Assembly (NCBI GenBank): GCA_003194525.1
Contig: NBIV01000392.1
Span: forward strand, 1 to 39,408
DNA from: Gracilariopsis chorda
Lineage: Eukaryota > Rhodophyta > Florideophyceae > Gracilariales > Gracilariaceae
Length of the DNA stretch: 39,408 bases
Direction of reading: 5' to 3'
Part shown: one piece after another, positions 1-11,145 of the stretch
Position numbering within the stretch: position 1 is the stretch's first letter
How the letters are laid out: every line of letters starts with the position of its first letter
The notes under the pieces: model-generated
The model's database searches: none
Seen by the model: the letters and a program-made list of their open reading frames with translations, nothing else
What the model was told of the DNA's origin: nothing
Position numbers and translations under genes: made by a program

Positions 1-2
1 CT

Positions 3-1064
3 GTTGAATGCTATCGCTACTCAGGCATAGGAAGTCCCCGAATATGTCAGTTTAGTAGAGCTGGTGCTTGTCAGCCTTCTACGACGGAAAACAGGAATGA
101 AGTCGTATGTAATGCAACATACGTTGCAATGGTGAATACATCCGAGGAGCTAGTCGGCAAAGAGACCGGGATCATTGTCATGCCACAAGCACAAATCAAC
201 CGAATAATAACACGGCGCAACAATAAGGCTGCTAAAGGTGCAAATAGATACTTCACCTCAACAATACGCCCACCAACTACATCCGAAGGACAAACCCCGT
301 CAACGAGCAGCTCTGATGAGGACGGAATTGTTTGTAAGAAATACGGCAGGTCTTTTACTGGAGAAGAAAGGCTAGCCCAGCATGTGGGATATTGCAAAGG
401 TGAAGTTGACAAAGACAGCAAGCTGTACGTCTATCGCGCCGTGCGTATGTGTAAGCAGCTCATGCAGTCAAACGATATCCAAGTGGCGTCTATCACTGAC
501 AATGAAATAGTGGATCATATAAATGTCAGCCATACAACTGTAGATAACGTCGTGAGCGGATGGCCGCGCCGCGAAAACAGTAAGAATACCGAAGATCGAA
601 CCGCTATGGACATATATGACGATGAGGTGCAGAAAATGTTTGATGCGGGCTTACAGAACAAGTCGCACAAAATGAGTGCTGCAACTATGCGACAGCAATT
701 GATGCAGGTCTTCGGGGATCGATTTGACATCCCGTCAGAGATGCAGCTACAGAGAGCAATCGATACAATGTTCCAGCGGCATAAAAAGGTAGGATCAGGC
801 CGGAATAGGGAAGGGAGTCAGCAACGCCTTGGAGATTTATACAAGGACACAATCGATGGTAATTTGTTGGCGCACGACTTCAACATTGCCCTCTCCGCCA
901 TAGTGCGAGAACGTCGAGACAGGTTTACCGTTAACGGTGCTCTACAGAGTGACTTCCCACCGGAGAAACAAGTGAAGAACAGAGTGTCTTCCCAGAAGGC
1001 CAAGCATAAGAGAGAGACGACGCTCCCGGCCGACCCCCTCGAGCCGAGCACACAAGGCGTTTGA
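3..1064 (+). CDS. Partial ORF with degenerate zinc-finger-like motif, unknown family
   Basis: The frame is open from the left edge of the window to the TGA-type stop near 1064, so the gene probably begins outside. The first internal ATG is at 129 and would give 311 residues; counted from there, a Ser/Thr-rich linker (residues ~45-65) precedes a motif shaped like a C2HC or C2H2 finger: Cys, Gly-Arg-Ser-Phe, Leu, His, Cys (residues ~69-90). The second Cys of the expected CxxC pair is Tyr (CKKYGRSF), so the finger as read could not bind zinc normally. The remainder is hydrophilic and mostly helical, with a Lys/Arg-rich C-terminus. I do not recognise the family. The finger and basic tail hint at DNA binding, possibly of a domesticated or repeated mobile-element gene, but that is inference. 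Confidence 0.5.
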   Translation, partial: VECYRYSGIGSPRICQFSRAGACQPSTTENRNEVVCNATYVAMVNTSEELVGKETGIIVMPQAQINRIITRRNNKAAKGANRYFTSTIRPPTTSEGQTPSTSSSDEDGIVCKKYGRSFTGEERLAQHVGYCKGEVDKDSKLYVYRAVRMCKQLMQSNDIQVASITDNEIVDHINVSHTTVDNVVSGWPRRENSKNTEDRTAMDIYDDEVQKMFDAGLQNKSHKMSAATMRQQLMQVFGDRFDIPSEMQLQRAIDTMFQRHKKVGSGRNREGSQQRLGDLYKDTIDGNLLAHDFNIALSAIVRERRDRFTVNGALQSDFPPEKQVKNRVSSQKAKHKRETTLPADPLEPSTQGV

Positions 1065-2386
1065 TTGGCCATGGGTCTAGAAGTAGGAAGGTGGCGACAG
1101 TAATGACAGCAATGATTGATTTTTTGGTATTTTTATCGGTGATCTTCGCGCCAAAACAGCCTTATTTCGACCTTACATATCTCCGTAACCGTTCGTGCGC
1201 TTTCTAATCCAAGCGTGCGAATCGATTCAGCGTACTCGAAAATGCCAACCTACTGATCGTCGTGATTGGCCGAAGAAGGGAAGTATTTTCAGGCGTTCGA
1301 ATGTTCCTCAGGACAGGGGTCCAAAAAGGCCCCTTGAGTCGCGAATCGCGTGTTAACTGTCTTTACAACATTCTTGCAAATTCAGTAAAACATTAAAAAT
1401 ATTGAGTTGTATTTCATTAAATATGATATCCTGAACGCAACTCGTCGTAACAAACACGCAGTGCCTGTGCGCAGCGACGTCGTTTGCGCTACATAGCTGT
1501 TCCACCATGGCTCAAAGTCCCCATTTACCTCTCGTGTGCCATGCGAGAGACGATTTGTGTCACGCCTACCCTTTAGGCATCTGACACTGTTCGCAACTCC
1601 ATTTGTGCGCTCTTTTCTGGCCCACAGCATAAGCGTGACTTCCTGCAACCTGCGGTTGAGCTGGTTATCAGCTTCTCTGTCAATCCTTGTACTAAGACAA
1701 TGCCCATGTACAAACACAATAGGCTTCTATGCCCACTTGTAATACGATTAGTACGAATCATGTAAATTTTGCTCGATCCAGTGTGGCCTCCTTCCCAAGA
1801 GGAGGCCGACAACTCTCTGAGCTTTATAGTGTACGAGAATGTAGCAACCTAGTGCTCAAGAGAGCTTGTACTAATTACCACGGAGATAACGTCGACCAGC
1901 GAGTCTCTATCTACGGTTGTAGCCGTATCATGGCGAATTGGCCTTTGTTCTTTTGTTTGTATTCCGCAAGTTGATTTGAGGTACAAAGAATCAAGAGATC
2001 GCTACAGTCCGACTCAGGTCGTCTTTTTGATAATTTGATAAAATGCAGTCCTCTATATCCAAGTCAGAAAGAAGATCGCTCTATGAAAGATCCTGGCACT
2101 CAGAAAAACATGGTACCGAAGTGAATACAGTCTGAGAGCTGGCGAGCTCCTCACTCCGGTCGCCACTGTCAGTTGAGGTATACTAATTGTTCCAGTCTTC
2201 AGGATGAACGGTGTCACCATGAGATATGTCGTGCTGACATTTCAACCGACACTAGAACTGACAGTACGACTGGTGCATATATGAAGAAGTGCAACTAAGT
2301 TGCTGACAATAGCATAGTAGTACGTGGTTTAGCTTTATTGTACGTGGTAGCGCGCCGTGTAGAGAGCATCTTCGCAGTAGGAGAGG
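1065..2386. other. Intergenic stretch, no gene seen
   Basis: Only short ORFs without recognisable motifs occur on either strand. The ORFs at 1382-1812 overlap each other in several frames and look like chance reading. I saw no tRNA-like T-loop or repeat here. Confidence 0.6.
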
Positions 2387-2415
2387 CCGCGAGAGCTCTA
2401 TATAAGAGCTCGCGG
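2387..2415 (+). promoter_or_regulatory. TATA box inside an imperfect inverted repeat
   Basis: TATATAAG sits at the centre of an inverted repeat. The inner arms GAGCTCT (2393-2399) and AGAGCTC (2405-2411) are perfect, around a 5-nt loop ATATA. The outer arms CCGCGA and TCGCGG extend the pairing, with an extra GA on the left arm. This looks like a core promoter, but no convincing ORF follows within 600 bp; the transcript, if any, could be non-coding. A 12-bp perfect palindrome (CCAGGCGCCTGG) lies a few tens of bases downstream. Confidence 0.4.
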
Positions 2416-4099
2416 AGCGATCAGTAAAGAAAGAACGACGGCCAGGCGCCTGGTTGAAGCTCTCTGCGCCTCCCTCCTCTCCCATCATCACAAGATACAC
2501 CTCCGTTACAACCATTCTTAAAAAGACTGTGGAACAGCGTCGGAGACCTGTTTTTTAGGCTTTATTCATCCGTTGTGTGTTCCATATCCCTTTAATCTTT
2601 CTATCGAAGGTCCTGATTAAGTTATACTTATCTACAGAATGTCACGGATCACTACTGTAGGGCGTCTGTTAGTTCAAGATCAAAGCCAGCAGATCCGGTG
2701 TACTCAGCAAACATTAAGTTCCTAGTACGTGTGTTTTCAAGGGCGAAGGCCCCGGAGTAACCAGTCGTAGAATCGATACTTTTCCGCGTTATTTCAGAGG
2801 CGAAATCCTCGAAGTAATCGCCAGTAAAGCCAAATGATATCCAATGACAGTTTGTTTATGTTGAGTGTACTCTTCTTCTTTTCCATTTCTTGAATAGCCA
2901 CTACAATCAAGGCCAGTCCGTTGCGAAATGCCTAGTCTCCAGCACTAGCATAGAGTACTCAAATTCTTGGCGCAGGCACCATTTTTGTAGAACAAGATGA
3001 GCTGTACATTTCCATGTATCTTCGCGCTCTGTTCTCTCCGAATATCCCGCATATGCATATATTTTCACACGTGATGCTACGCGTTCTGCGACGAGTCTCC
3101 TATGATGAAGGGAATTTGTACGCTGGCTTGGCGCACCGCAATACTAAAGATCCTTCTTTCTTTGCCATTCAAAAGACAAATACGGTCCAAGCAAAGTCCC
3201 GAGACCCGTTCATTCCGCGCAATGCATTGTTCTTAATGTTATCCGCACCGATCCAACCCAACCTCCGCCAGATACTACCTGACAGTTGTTACAACACCTC
3301 ACCTCCAACCATGTCCATCATCACCAACACGAGCAACAAATACAGCAGAAGAATCAATGTTTGGTACTGATGTTGATTCCAACGCCCAACGGTCTCTCCA
3401 ATTAGAAAAAGCCAACAATTTCTCCAATTCGATACGCCTCTAGTGAACTCTTGGCCATACGATTTGGGAACAGTGAGTACTCTCACTAACCATGAGCAAT
3501 TCTAGTATACTTCCAAATGACAATGGTCGGATTCATGTTGGTATTGGCGCTTCGAGGGTTTCTTGGAGACAACGATACATCGTCTATTGCACTGGATATG
3601 TCCGCTTTTTTTCAATTCCCTTCAATCCATAGAACGATCATTAAAAGCTCACTCTTTCAGGCTCAAGATCAGGAAGTGCATAACGCACCCACGAACCGGC
3701 GAGCTCATCTGTTGCTCTACTGGCGATTTGATGGCAATCCTAAACGCCATCGTCTCCATTAGTCTCTAGCGATTCCGCAAAGTCGCTGCACGATCGCACT
3801 ACGCTTCTGTTATATGTGTGCCCAGTGATAATCGTTTACTGCATACATTGCTTGTTACGCCCAATCATATGATAAATTCAGTTTCACTAATGGGTATGGT
3901 TTACGCAGCCCTATGACGCACCGCGTGGATTTTCCGTTAGATTACCTGGGACAAAAATTCCGAGCCGCACTTGACGGTTGCCCGGGTGCATATGGCCATT
4001 ATACTACGCAGGAACAAACGCAATGTACATAATAGCCATCCCGCTCGCCACCGACCAGCGTCTCTTCGTTAGCGCGGCCTCCTTCCCCGCTCTCCCCTT
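2416..4099. other. Intergenic stretch with a small imperfect duplication
   Basis: No supported gene. The ORFs at 3014-3370 and 3517-3769 have no recognisable motifs and overlap other frames. An imperfect direct repeat (listed separately) lies at 2734-2825. Confidence 0.5.
2734..2825 (+). repeat. Imperfect direct repeat, about 32-36 bp, two copies
   Basis: Copy one (2734-2765) and copy two (2790-2825) share the core pattern TTTCA, then RGGGCGAA/GAGGCGAA, CC.CG.AGTAA and a final CCAGT, with scattered substitutions and a small insertion. Origin unknown; it could be a short footprint-type duplication. Confidence 0.35.
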
Positions 4100-5745
4100 C
4101 ACGCCCAGCTCTGTGTACCCCAAGCTCGTGTTCCGTCAGTGCACCAGTAATTTCAGGGATGCCGGTTGCTCGCTTCAACGAGCTGTTCGCCGTGCTATGG
4201 ATGGGCGACGAGAATGTTGGCGGCGAGGATGGCAATGAGGCTGAGAGTATTCTCATGCACTCCGTTAATGGCCGCATGGTCTGCGCGCTGCCCGCGTTTG
4301 AGACGGGCGCGCCTTTATCTCGGAGCAGTGGATAATGAGGTCGACATGCATACCGCGCATGTGCACGGGCTCGTGGGCGTCTCGGCGCGCACGAGGACTC
4401 TGTTAGTTTGCTGCCGGGGTCCCACGGTCGTATCAAAGACCATCTGCATACCGGCATACAGGCATTGTTGGGGGTGCCTCTAAGCGCTTCGGCGCTCGCG
4501 GTGCGAGCGTCTGCGCCGTTTTTGCCCAGGCGACGGCACGTATACTATGTGCGTGGGGAAGCTGTTGTGTGGGATTATGTGCCGTTTGGACGCAACAGCT
4601 GTGACCGCAAGCCGTTCGCTAAGGATGAGCTCATTTCTGTGGATGATCGCTTTGAGATCGATGTTGCGGATAATGTTACAGCGTTTGCTATCTGCTCCAG
4701 GTGTGTCAAGACGCGCTTCGTGGATTATACGGACCGCACTTTATCAAAGCGTATCACAAGAGATGGTGCCGATGCGCACCTCGGGTTGATGGGTCCAGTG
4801 CTTCACGGGCGAGTGGGCCAGGCAATTATCATTCACTTTCGCAATAATGCTTCGGAGCCTGTCTCTATGCATCCGCACGACGGCAGCTCGCATCGGGAGA
4901 AGCGGGATGATAGTATTGCACCAGGTGGCAGCTACATATACCGCTGCCACGTGCCGTTGCGTGCGGGCCCGGGGCCAGGTAGGAGGTAAGTACAAAGCTG
5001 TGAATTTACCACAGCCATCGCAGCGAGATTATGGATACGCATGCTGGCTTGTGTGGCGTGATTGTTGTGGTGGGCAGCGACGCCGAGTATGATGGAAAGT
5101 CGTTGTTCCCGGCCGATGATACCACCGAGGTGTTTTTGCATATGTGCGCTATGAATGAAGCTGACAACTTCCACTTTGAACGCAATGTGCTACGAAGCCA
5201 ACGAAACAGGTGTCTCACAGATGAGCAGCTGAAGGCGCTGATGGAGAACGAGGACTTTGAGGTGTCCAAATTGTGCATTTTGTTACCGACTTTGTTTACT
5301 GCAATGGACCCAGCATCAATCTTGCGAAAGGCCAACCTACGTGCTTCTACTTTTACGATCTGGGCACTGAAGGTATGATCCATTTCTCTTTGCGCCAACC
5401 CGGAGTTGGATGCGTTCTACTAACCTTTCTTGTGTGTGTTTGTGTTTCTTCTACGTGCGTGTCGCTGCGTTCTTTACAGTTGACCTCCACACGCCAATGA
5501 TCGGCATTTAGGTTTTGCGGCTCGACGTGGAAACCAGTTGCGGCTCTGGCACTCTTCTGGCCCGCTCCTTTTCAAGCGCGCTTGTCTTCCCACGTCACAG
5601 GGAGCTGGACGAACTGGGATGCAACTTGAATGACCACGTCATCGCGGGCGTACGGGCCCTGTATTACGTCAGGGTCATTCTTGACGTAAACGATCTCGAT
5701 CCGGATGACGTCGATGTGTGTGTGTTTTCGGGCACGTGTCTCTGA
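4100..5745 (+). pseudogene. Decayed multicopper ferroxidase (ceruloplasmin/hephaestin type), copy 1
   Basis: Conceptual fragments in several + frames read in order like one multi-cupredoxin ferroxidase. A domain end is seen at ~4159-4470 (SILMHSVNGRM, NEVDMHTAHVHG, DHLHTG). The next cupredoxin spans ~4535-4985 (YYVRGEAVVWDYVPFG, HLGLMGPVLHGRVG, MHPHDG, APGG). A further domain spans ~5031-5740 (DTHAGLCGVIVV, VTDFVYCNGPSIN, STWKPVAALAL, CNLNDHVIAG). A likely intron is 5373-5479 (GT...TTTACAG), which joins GTE to VDLHTP. Frameshifts occur near 4330, 4410, 5270, 5510 and 5620, and a TAG lies near 5511. The HCH copper loop before DHLHTG is deleted and the WxYHSH segment after AGPGP is missing. A live protein of this family would oxidise Fe(II) with copper sites at domain interfaces; this copy cannot. 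The number of lesions argues against sequencing error alone. Confidence 0.75.
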
Positions 5746-6142
5746 TTCCGACCCAGCGGTATTAACTTTCTAGAAGTAGAACGCAAATAATCTATTCGAC
5801 GGCTAAATTCCCCTAATAGACCCAATCGCATATCCATTTGGCTTCCTCATCCGGCGTAATTTCTTCTTCTTCTTTATTGTGATCAACATCTTTCTATTAC
5901 TAAGCTGAGGAGAGCTTTCAGTAATAGCTTTCTCTCTTCAGGAAGGCCAAGAACTTCTGTGGCTCATGTCGAATTAACTGTTGTATACTTTCCTTACACT
6001 TCCTTGGGAGACCAGGCAACAACTCTCTACAGGCTGCATTTGTCCGCGGGCATCGATAAACGACATGCTCACAGTCTTTCTTCACATTCGCGGCGTAAGT
6101 TCATAGTCTTTTGTAGCCTTTTCGGAATGTCGGCACACCTCG

Positions 6143-7263
6143 ATGGGCGGAACTGCATGTGCCCTTAGCGGGACTCGCCAGTACCTTGCAGTGATCCCTC
6201 ACTACAGCAGGCATCCAGCGCAAAGCGATTTAGCATCATGGTTCAATAGGGGCTACGACAACTTTGACGCCGATGTTACCCACTATATCGCCGCGGATGA
6301 GGTTCAATGGGACTACACCCCTCTCGGAAGGGATGGCTTCATCGGAGAACTGTTTGGTGACGTTGAGAATGTAGTCACAGAGCCTGGTCCGTTTACTCCG
6401 GGCTCGCAGTGTATCAAGGCCGTCTATTGAGAATACCGAGATTCTTCATTTTCGCGGATGAAGGTCGACGGGAAGCGCTAGTTCTCTGGTGGGGTGGGTC
6501 CACTGTTTCATGTTGAGGTGGGAGAAGTGGTGCGAATCGTTTTCCGAAAGAACTTGCGATTTGGAGCCATTATCAACTTTGTTGTTCTCTTCTGCTACAG
6601 CCGCGTCTGACGTTACACGGGGCGATAAGGTGACCTACACCTTCCGCGTGCGTCGCGAGAGAGGACCATCACGGTCAGGTCTTAGCGCTATGACGTACGT
6701 TTACTATTCATCAGCGGATCCCACTGCCCACACCGCGGCTGGCCTTACTGGCATGATTGCAGTGACCAAGCGAGGTGGATTGCGAAGGGCAGGGAGGCTA
6801 CGCAAGGGTACAAGTAGAGCGTACGCATTGCTGCTCAATATTTTCAGGGAGAATGACTTGGCGATGATTCGGAGGAGCTTACGGAAGTATGCTTTAGAGC
6901 CAGGCAACATCACAACGTCAGTTCTCGAAGAGCTTTCTGAAGATGAGGATTGGTAGGAAAGCAATGCAATGAAGTGTTAATGGCTGCTGTACTTGTATGG
7001 GAAGAATCCGGTTATCATAGCCGAGGCCCCATCGGGCACTCGCTCTTATGTCTTGAATATGGTGGCGGGGCGTCAATGCACTCATCTGTCTGGATGGGCC
7101 ATATCGTACAGAGAGCAGTTGTCAAGGGCAATGCAGCAAAAGGAGTGCAGATCCTGCCTTTCAATGCGGAGACTGTAGGTGTACAAGCGGTGGGCAAAGG
7201 AAAGTGGCTGATCATCTGCAATGTTGTAGATCATGTGCTCGGAGGAATGAAACTGTGTATGAG
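6143..7263 (+). pseudogene. Decayed multicopper ferroxidase, copy 2
   Basis: This is a second cupredoxin-type reading in tandem, same strand, about 400 bp after copy 1. It starts with a segment carrying HYIAADEVQWDYTPLG. It is then broken by an in-frame TGA (6428-6430, between VY and EYRDSSF) and a TAG (6479-6481). The frame continues as GPLFHVEVGEVVRIVF, and another frame carries a segment equivalent to RAGPSRSG and MTYVYYSS. The family motif YHSH is replaced there by YYSS. The end (6954-7260) spans three frames and contains PSGTRSYVLNM, SMHSSVWMGH and ICNVVDHVLGGM, where the family HCH...H is reduced to one His. Copper ligands are lost throughout. The first TGA is one C-to-T change from CGA. 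Tandem duplication of a ferroxidase followed by loss of both copies is the simplest reading. Confidence 0.7.
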
Positions 7264-7349
7264 GGTCTCTCTCTCTCTCTGTTTACGAACGAGTAACATC
7301 AATTCTATGTTAGCCCGGGGGTTTGCTAAGGACCCCTACAACCTATAAC

Positions 7350-10300
7350 GCGTTCTTCGTACGATAGCTATTAGCTACAACCCGGAGTCGTGCTACACAC
7401 ACTGGGTTACTACTATACTAAGAATGCATTAGGTGTCTAGGCGTGTTCAACCGCAGAATCGTTTCGTTTCCGAGGACTGTTGCCTTCTTCATTCCACCAT
7501 TTCATTCAACCTCTAGAGGTCCTCGGGTAAGGGGCACACCACGACAAGGCGATTCGCATGTACCACGTTGGCCGCCAAGAAACCATTGACGACATCCTTT
7601 CCGCCCAATCCTCATTTCAGCGGCAAGATCGGGGGTAAGAACCGGCGCGTAACCTGCTGCGGCGTCTGATCCAAGTGTAGATCCTCCGAGAAAACCCTGG
7701 AAAAAACCCCGGTCCAGAGGCTCCTTTGGAGCTCTTCCTTCGAGGGAAAAATTCAGGGAAACAGCGGCTGGATCTTCTTCCGGTAGCGGGCCCGTGACCG
7801 ACTGCGTACGTGCAGTTACGCGGGTGACTTTTCAAGACTATTCACCCAGGTCCGCGAGGGCAACTGGCAAGCTGACCGGTTGCTTGGGCGAGTTTAACGA
7901 CCTCCCGGGTCGTATGAGGGTCAACTGACCCACTTGCACTTCGTTTTTGTTGAGGCTCTAATGCAAATACAGCCGATCTCGCATTCTCTGCCCCATCTCA
8001 ACCTTTCCCGAGCCTTGTGTTTTCCTAGCCGTCCAGGTTCTCTTTGGTCGGTTCGTGAATCAAACAGACGTATCCTGTTGCTGGGTTTTGGTGTACGACA
8101 CGCTTATGAACGTGGTTTCAGCTGCACGGGCGTGTAATTTGGTACTCCATGTACCAGATTATATCCCCGTGCATCTGAACCACGCCGCATAATCGTTCAA
8201 CGCCAAAACCCTACAACTCATTTGGATGCCGTCAAGGACCATCTCCCAGTACTTCAGATCGTCCAGATGCTGCCCAATCTTCTCCTCTGCTAGTTCCTTC
8301 CCTTCGATACTCTAGAAACCACTCCGTTGTGGCCGCACGACGTCAGTGTCTCCCTCCCTTTTGTCAACACAAAACAATTTAACAGCCCAATGCACAACCC
8401 CAGAGGCGGCCACGCTGCTGCAGCCTTCCCTCCACGACGCCTGCCAAGATTATCAAATCCGTTGATCCATTCATCTTGGATGCCTGAAGCCAGCTTCATT
8501 CCCCGTCTCCATTCTGTCCCGCCCGCGATTCCGAGAAGAAAGGGATGGCCAAGCTCCAAAGGGCAATCACGACTTGAAGGGCGACAGACGCTCGTCATTA
8601 CAAGGTTCAAATCGCAAGGGTTGCTTTTCAGTCCATGACCCGGTTTCTATTAAGAACTACCGCAAATCCAAATCACTCCTCTGGGGCGCATCCCTTACCC
8701 AATCGCTTGTAAAACCAAAGCAAGTGCTGAAGATCATCTATGGGCCTGCGGGTATCACAAAGCGACACAAGGAGATCTCGATTGTTCCGGAAGAGAAGGG
8801 CTGAGAGCGAATGTGATGCGTGTTTCTACAAGGGTCGCAGAGCCGGATATGGCAAAATACGCGGCTGATGTGCAATGTTGGCGGAGTGGGAGCTTCGGAC
8901 AAACTTCCAGATCAGGCGGGAAAAGGAGCGGTAGATACGCACACACACTCATCTCGAGGTCTTTCCCCAAGTGGCAGCAACGTCCAAGTCGCGGAGCGTC
9001 GTTGCTTTATGTCCTTTTTCTACGCTCCAGCGCCCACTTTGCATCTATGATCCATTTTCCCAGCTCCGAGAAAAGAATTCAATTCTCTTCTTTGGACTCT
9101 TTCATCAAGGTTCACCCAGCTGCTTGATTACTACGGGCACTGTTTTCAAACAAATCCTAAACATTGCTTATTTCTGTTACAAATATGTTTCTTGACGTCT
9201 CAATCGTGAATAAGGGTTTCGGGTTCAGTTCAAAGCAGTTGCCATTTTATCCAGGAAGAATTAGCTTGGACCACATGAAAAACTTCAAGCGGAGCCGTCT
9301 AAATGACGAAATGGAAAACGCTCACTGAGGTGCATTCGAAATCTCTCAAAGTCCAGATACAAATTTTATGTCAAACAGTAGCATAATTTGCAGACTTGCC
9401 CTTGATTCAGTTTCACGACAGCATCAAAAATCCTTCATATGAACATGTCCAAGCGTATATTAGCTTGATAATATCAGGCGTAGCCCTTTGTGCGCGAATG
9501 CATTTACGCTGATATTAGGTGCATCCTCAAATCGCAAATGCAAGCAAACAAAACAAAATTCTTGTTTATTGGTTGAATTAATCCAAGGTGGTGTGCCCTC
9601 AAGAAGGGTTTCTGAGTACTTCATGATGCACTAAGTCAGTCAGATCCTGAAATCTTTTTCTGAGCTTGTCACAGCAAGGTATTCTGTACGTTTTCCAATT
9701 TGGTATACTCTATAGGGCATTAAATCATGATGCCTAAGAATTTTATGCCGTCGCAAAAGTCTCGTACTCGGTCGAGTACAAGCTCATGTCATCAACATCG
9801 TCAACTTGATAAAGGTGCAGTTGCGGATGCTACCTGTTCAAGGAGACGAAATGGTATATCTGGCGGAGAATTTTGGTCTGAAGGCGATTTGGTAGGGTAC
9901 CAAATCGTCTGCGAGGGGGGGCCTCGCCCCTCTGCCAAAAACACCTTTTAGGTCGCACCCAATTGGGCCAAAATACTGTTTTGCGGAGTTGAATTTTGCA
10001 ATTTGGGTTTCGGGATCGACCCATTAATGGTGAGCCACATTAGCGTTAGTTTTTTTTTAATTGACCAAAACCTGTATGCAACTATAATTCCCTAAATTTA
10101 CAGCTCGTTTATTTAATATGAAAATCGACACCGTGCCAATCACATTTTTATGGCTTAATTAATGAGAAGTCATGATGGAGGGAACAACTTGTTATCTCAA
10201 CGGAGCACTGCGCGGCTATACGCAGCCTGCGATCCTTGGAGCACTCGGGCAACAATCAGCACATTTGCGTTCGCCACGCTATCACGCACGCGACGTGGAC

Positions 10301-11000
10301 GAAGCTGAAAAAATGGAAACGTGCATGTTATCAGCACTCTGACCGTGGGGATCACATAAGACAGTACAGACGTATTTCACGAGACATTGGAAACGCTCTT
10401 GGCCCCAAAAACCAACCACCATACACCTGCCTTTGTTTTCGATAGATCGTCACCTCAACATAGATCGTCACGCATTCCCTGTCATTCGCCACGCTTGTCG
10501 TCTACAGCACAAACGCCCACCATCAAGCATGGATCATGCAACGTCGACCATTACAGCGACTCCGCAAGCAGCATGGACGGGTGGTTAAGCTATGATAACA
10601 GCCACGTAATTTAAGGATAACGCTTGATTTCAAGATTATAGGCCTGAATACTCTTCAGTATCCCTCATACACCGAACGGGAAAAGGGAATCTCCGCCTCG
10701 CTGAGCAGCCCAATGAAGGTGATCACGTACTAAGTTACATTTACTGACGTTGCGAGGCGCTCATAACGCATGGCCCTTCCGCGAACGCCACGTGATCCTT
10801 CTTCTGGTGCCTTCCAGGTCGGAGAGAAAAGGCAACATAGCTCAGAGTGCCTCTCCATGCTCATAGCAGCCGTGCGTCATGTTCTCGTATTTTGTTGGGC
10901 TTCAGTCTCAAACCATTTCTGATGATACTATAACCATATCCCACATCCTTCGCTCTTTCGAGCGCGGCAAACTCCAGCTCTCAACTCATCTCCATCCTAC
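7350..11000. other. Long gene-poor stretch
   Basis: The many short ORFs here overlap each other on both strands and show no motif, signal peptide or repeat family that I recognise. The only structure I can point to is the hairpin pair at 9885-9927. A perfect 10-bp palindrome CCCAATTGGG lies just downstream of it. Confidence 0.5.
9885..9927. repeat. Two adjacent perfect hairpins
   Basis: The first hairpin has 10-bp arms CGATTTGGTA (9885-9894) and TACCAAATCG (9898-9907) around GGG. The second follows 3 bp later, with 6-bp arms GCGAGG (9911-9916) and CCTCGC (9922-9927) around five G. The pair is not linked to a recognised gene. It could be a small inverted-repeat insertion or a structured transcript end. 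Confidence 0.5.
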
Positions 11001-11145
11001 GTGCGCACCCGCTAAATAAGGCTTCTGAATCCAGGCTACAACTTAACTACTCGTACTGAACCGTCTGCAAGCGATACCTCTTCACTCTTCAGAAGCTCCT
11101 TGTGTTTCACTCGCAAAACTTAGTTCAAGCATCGTCCGAAGAGCG

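Noticed and set aside
7263..7280. TC-rich run as a microsatellite
   Set aside because: Too short (about eight units) to annotate.
8605..8622. Possible tRNA T-loop (GGTTCAAATCGCAAG)
   Set aside because: No acceptor or D-arm pairing at the right distance.
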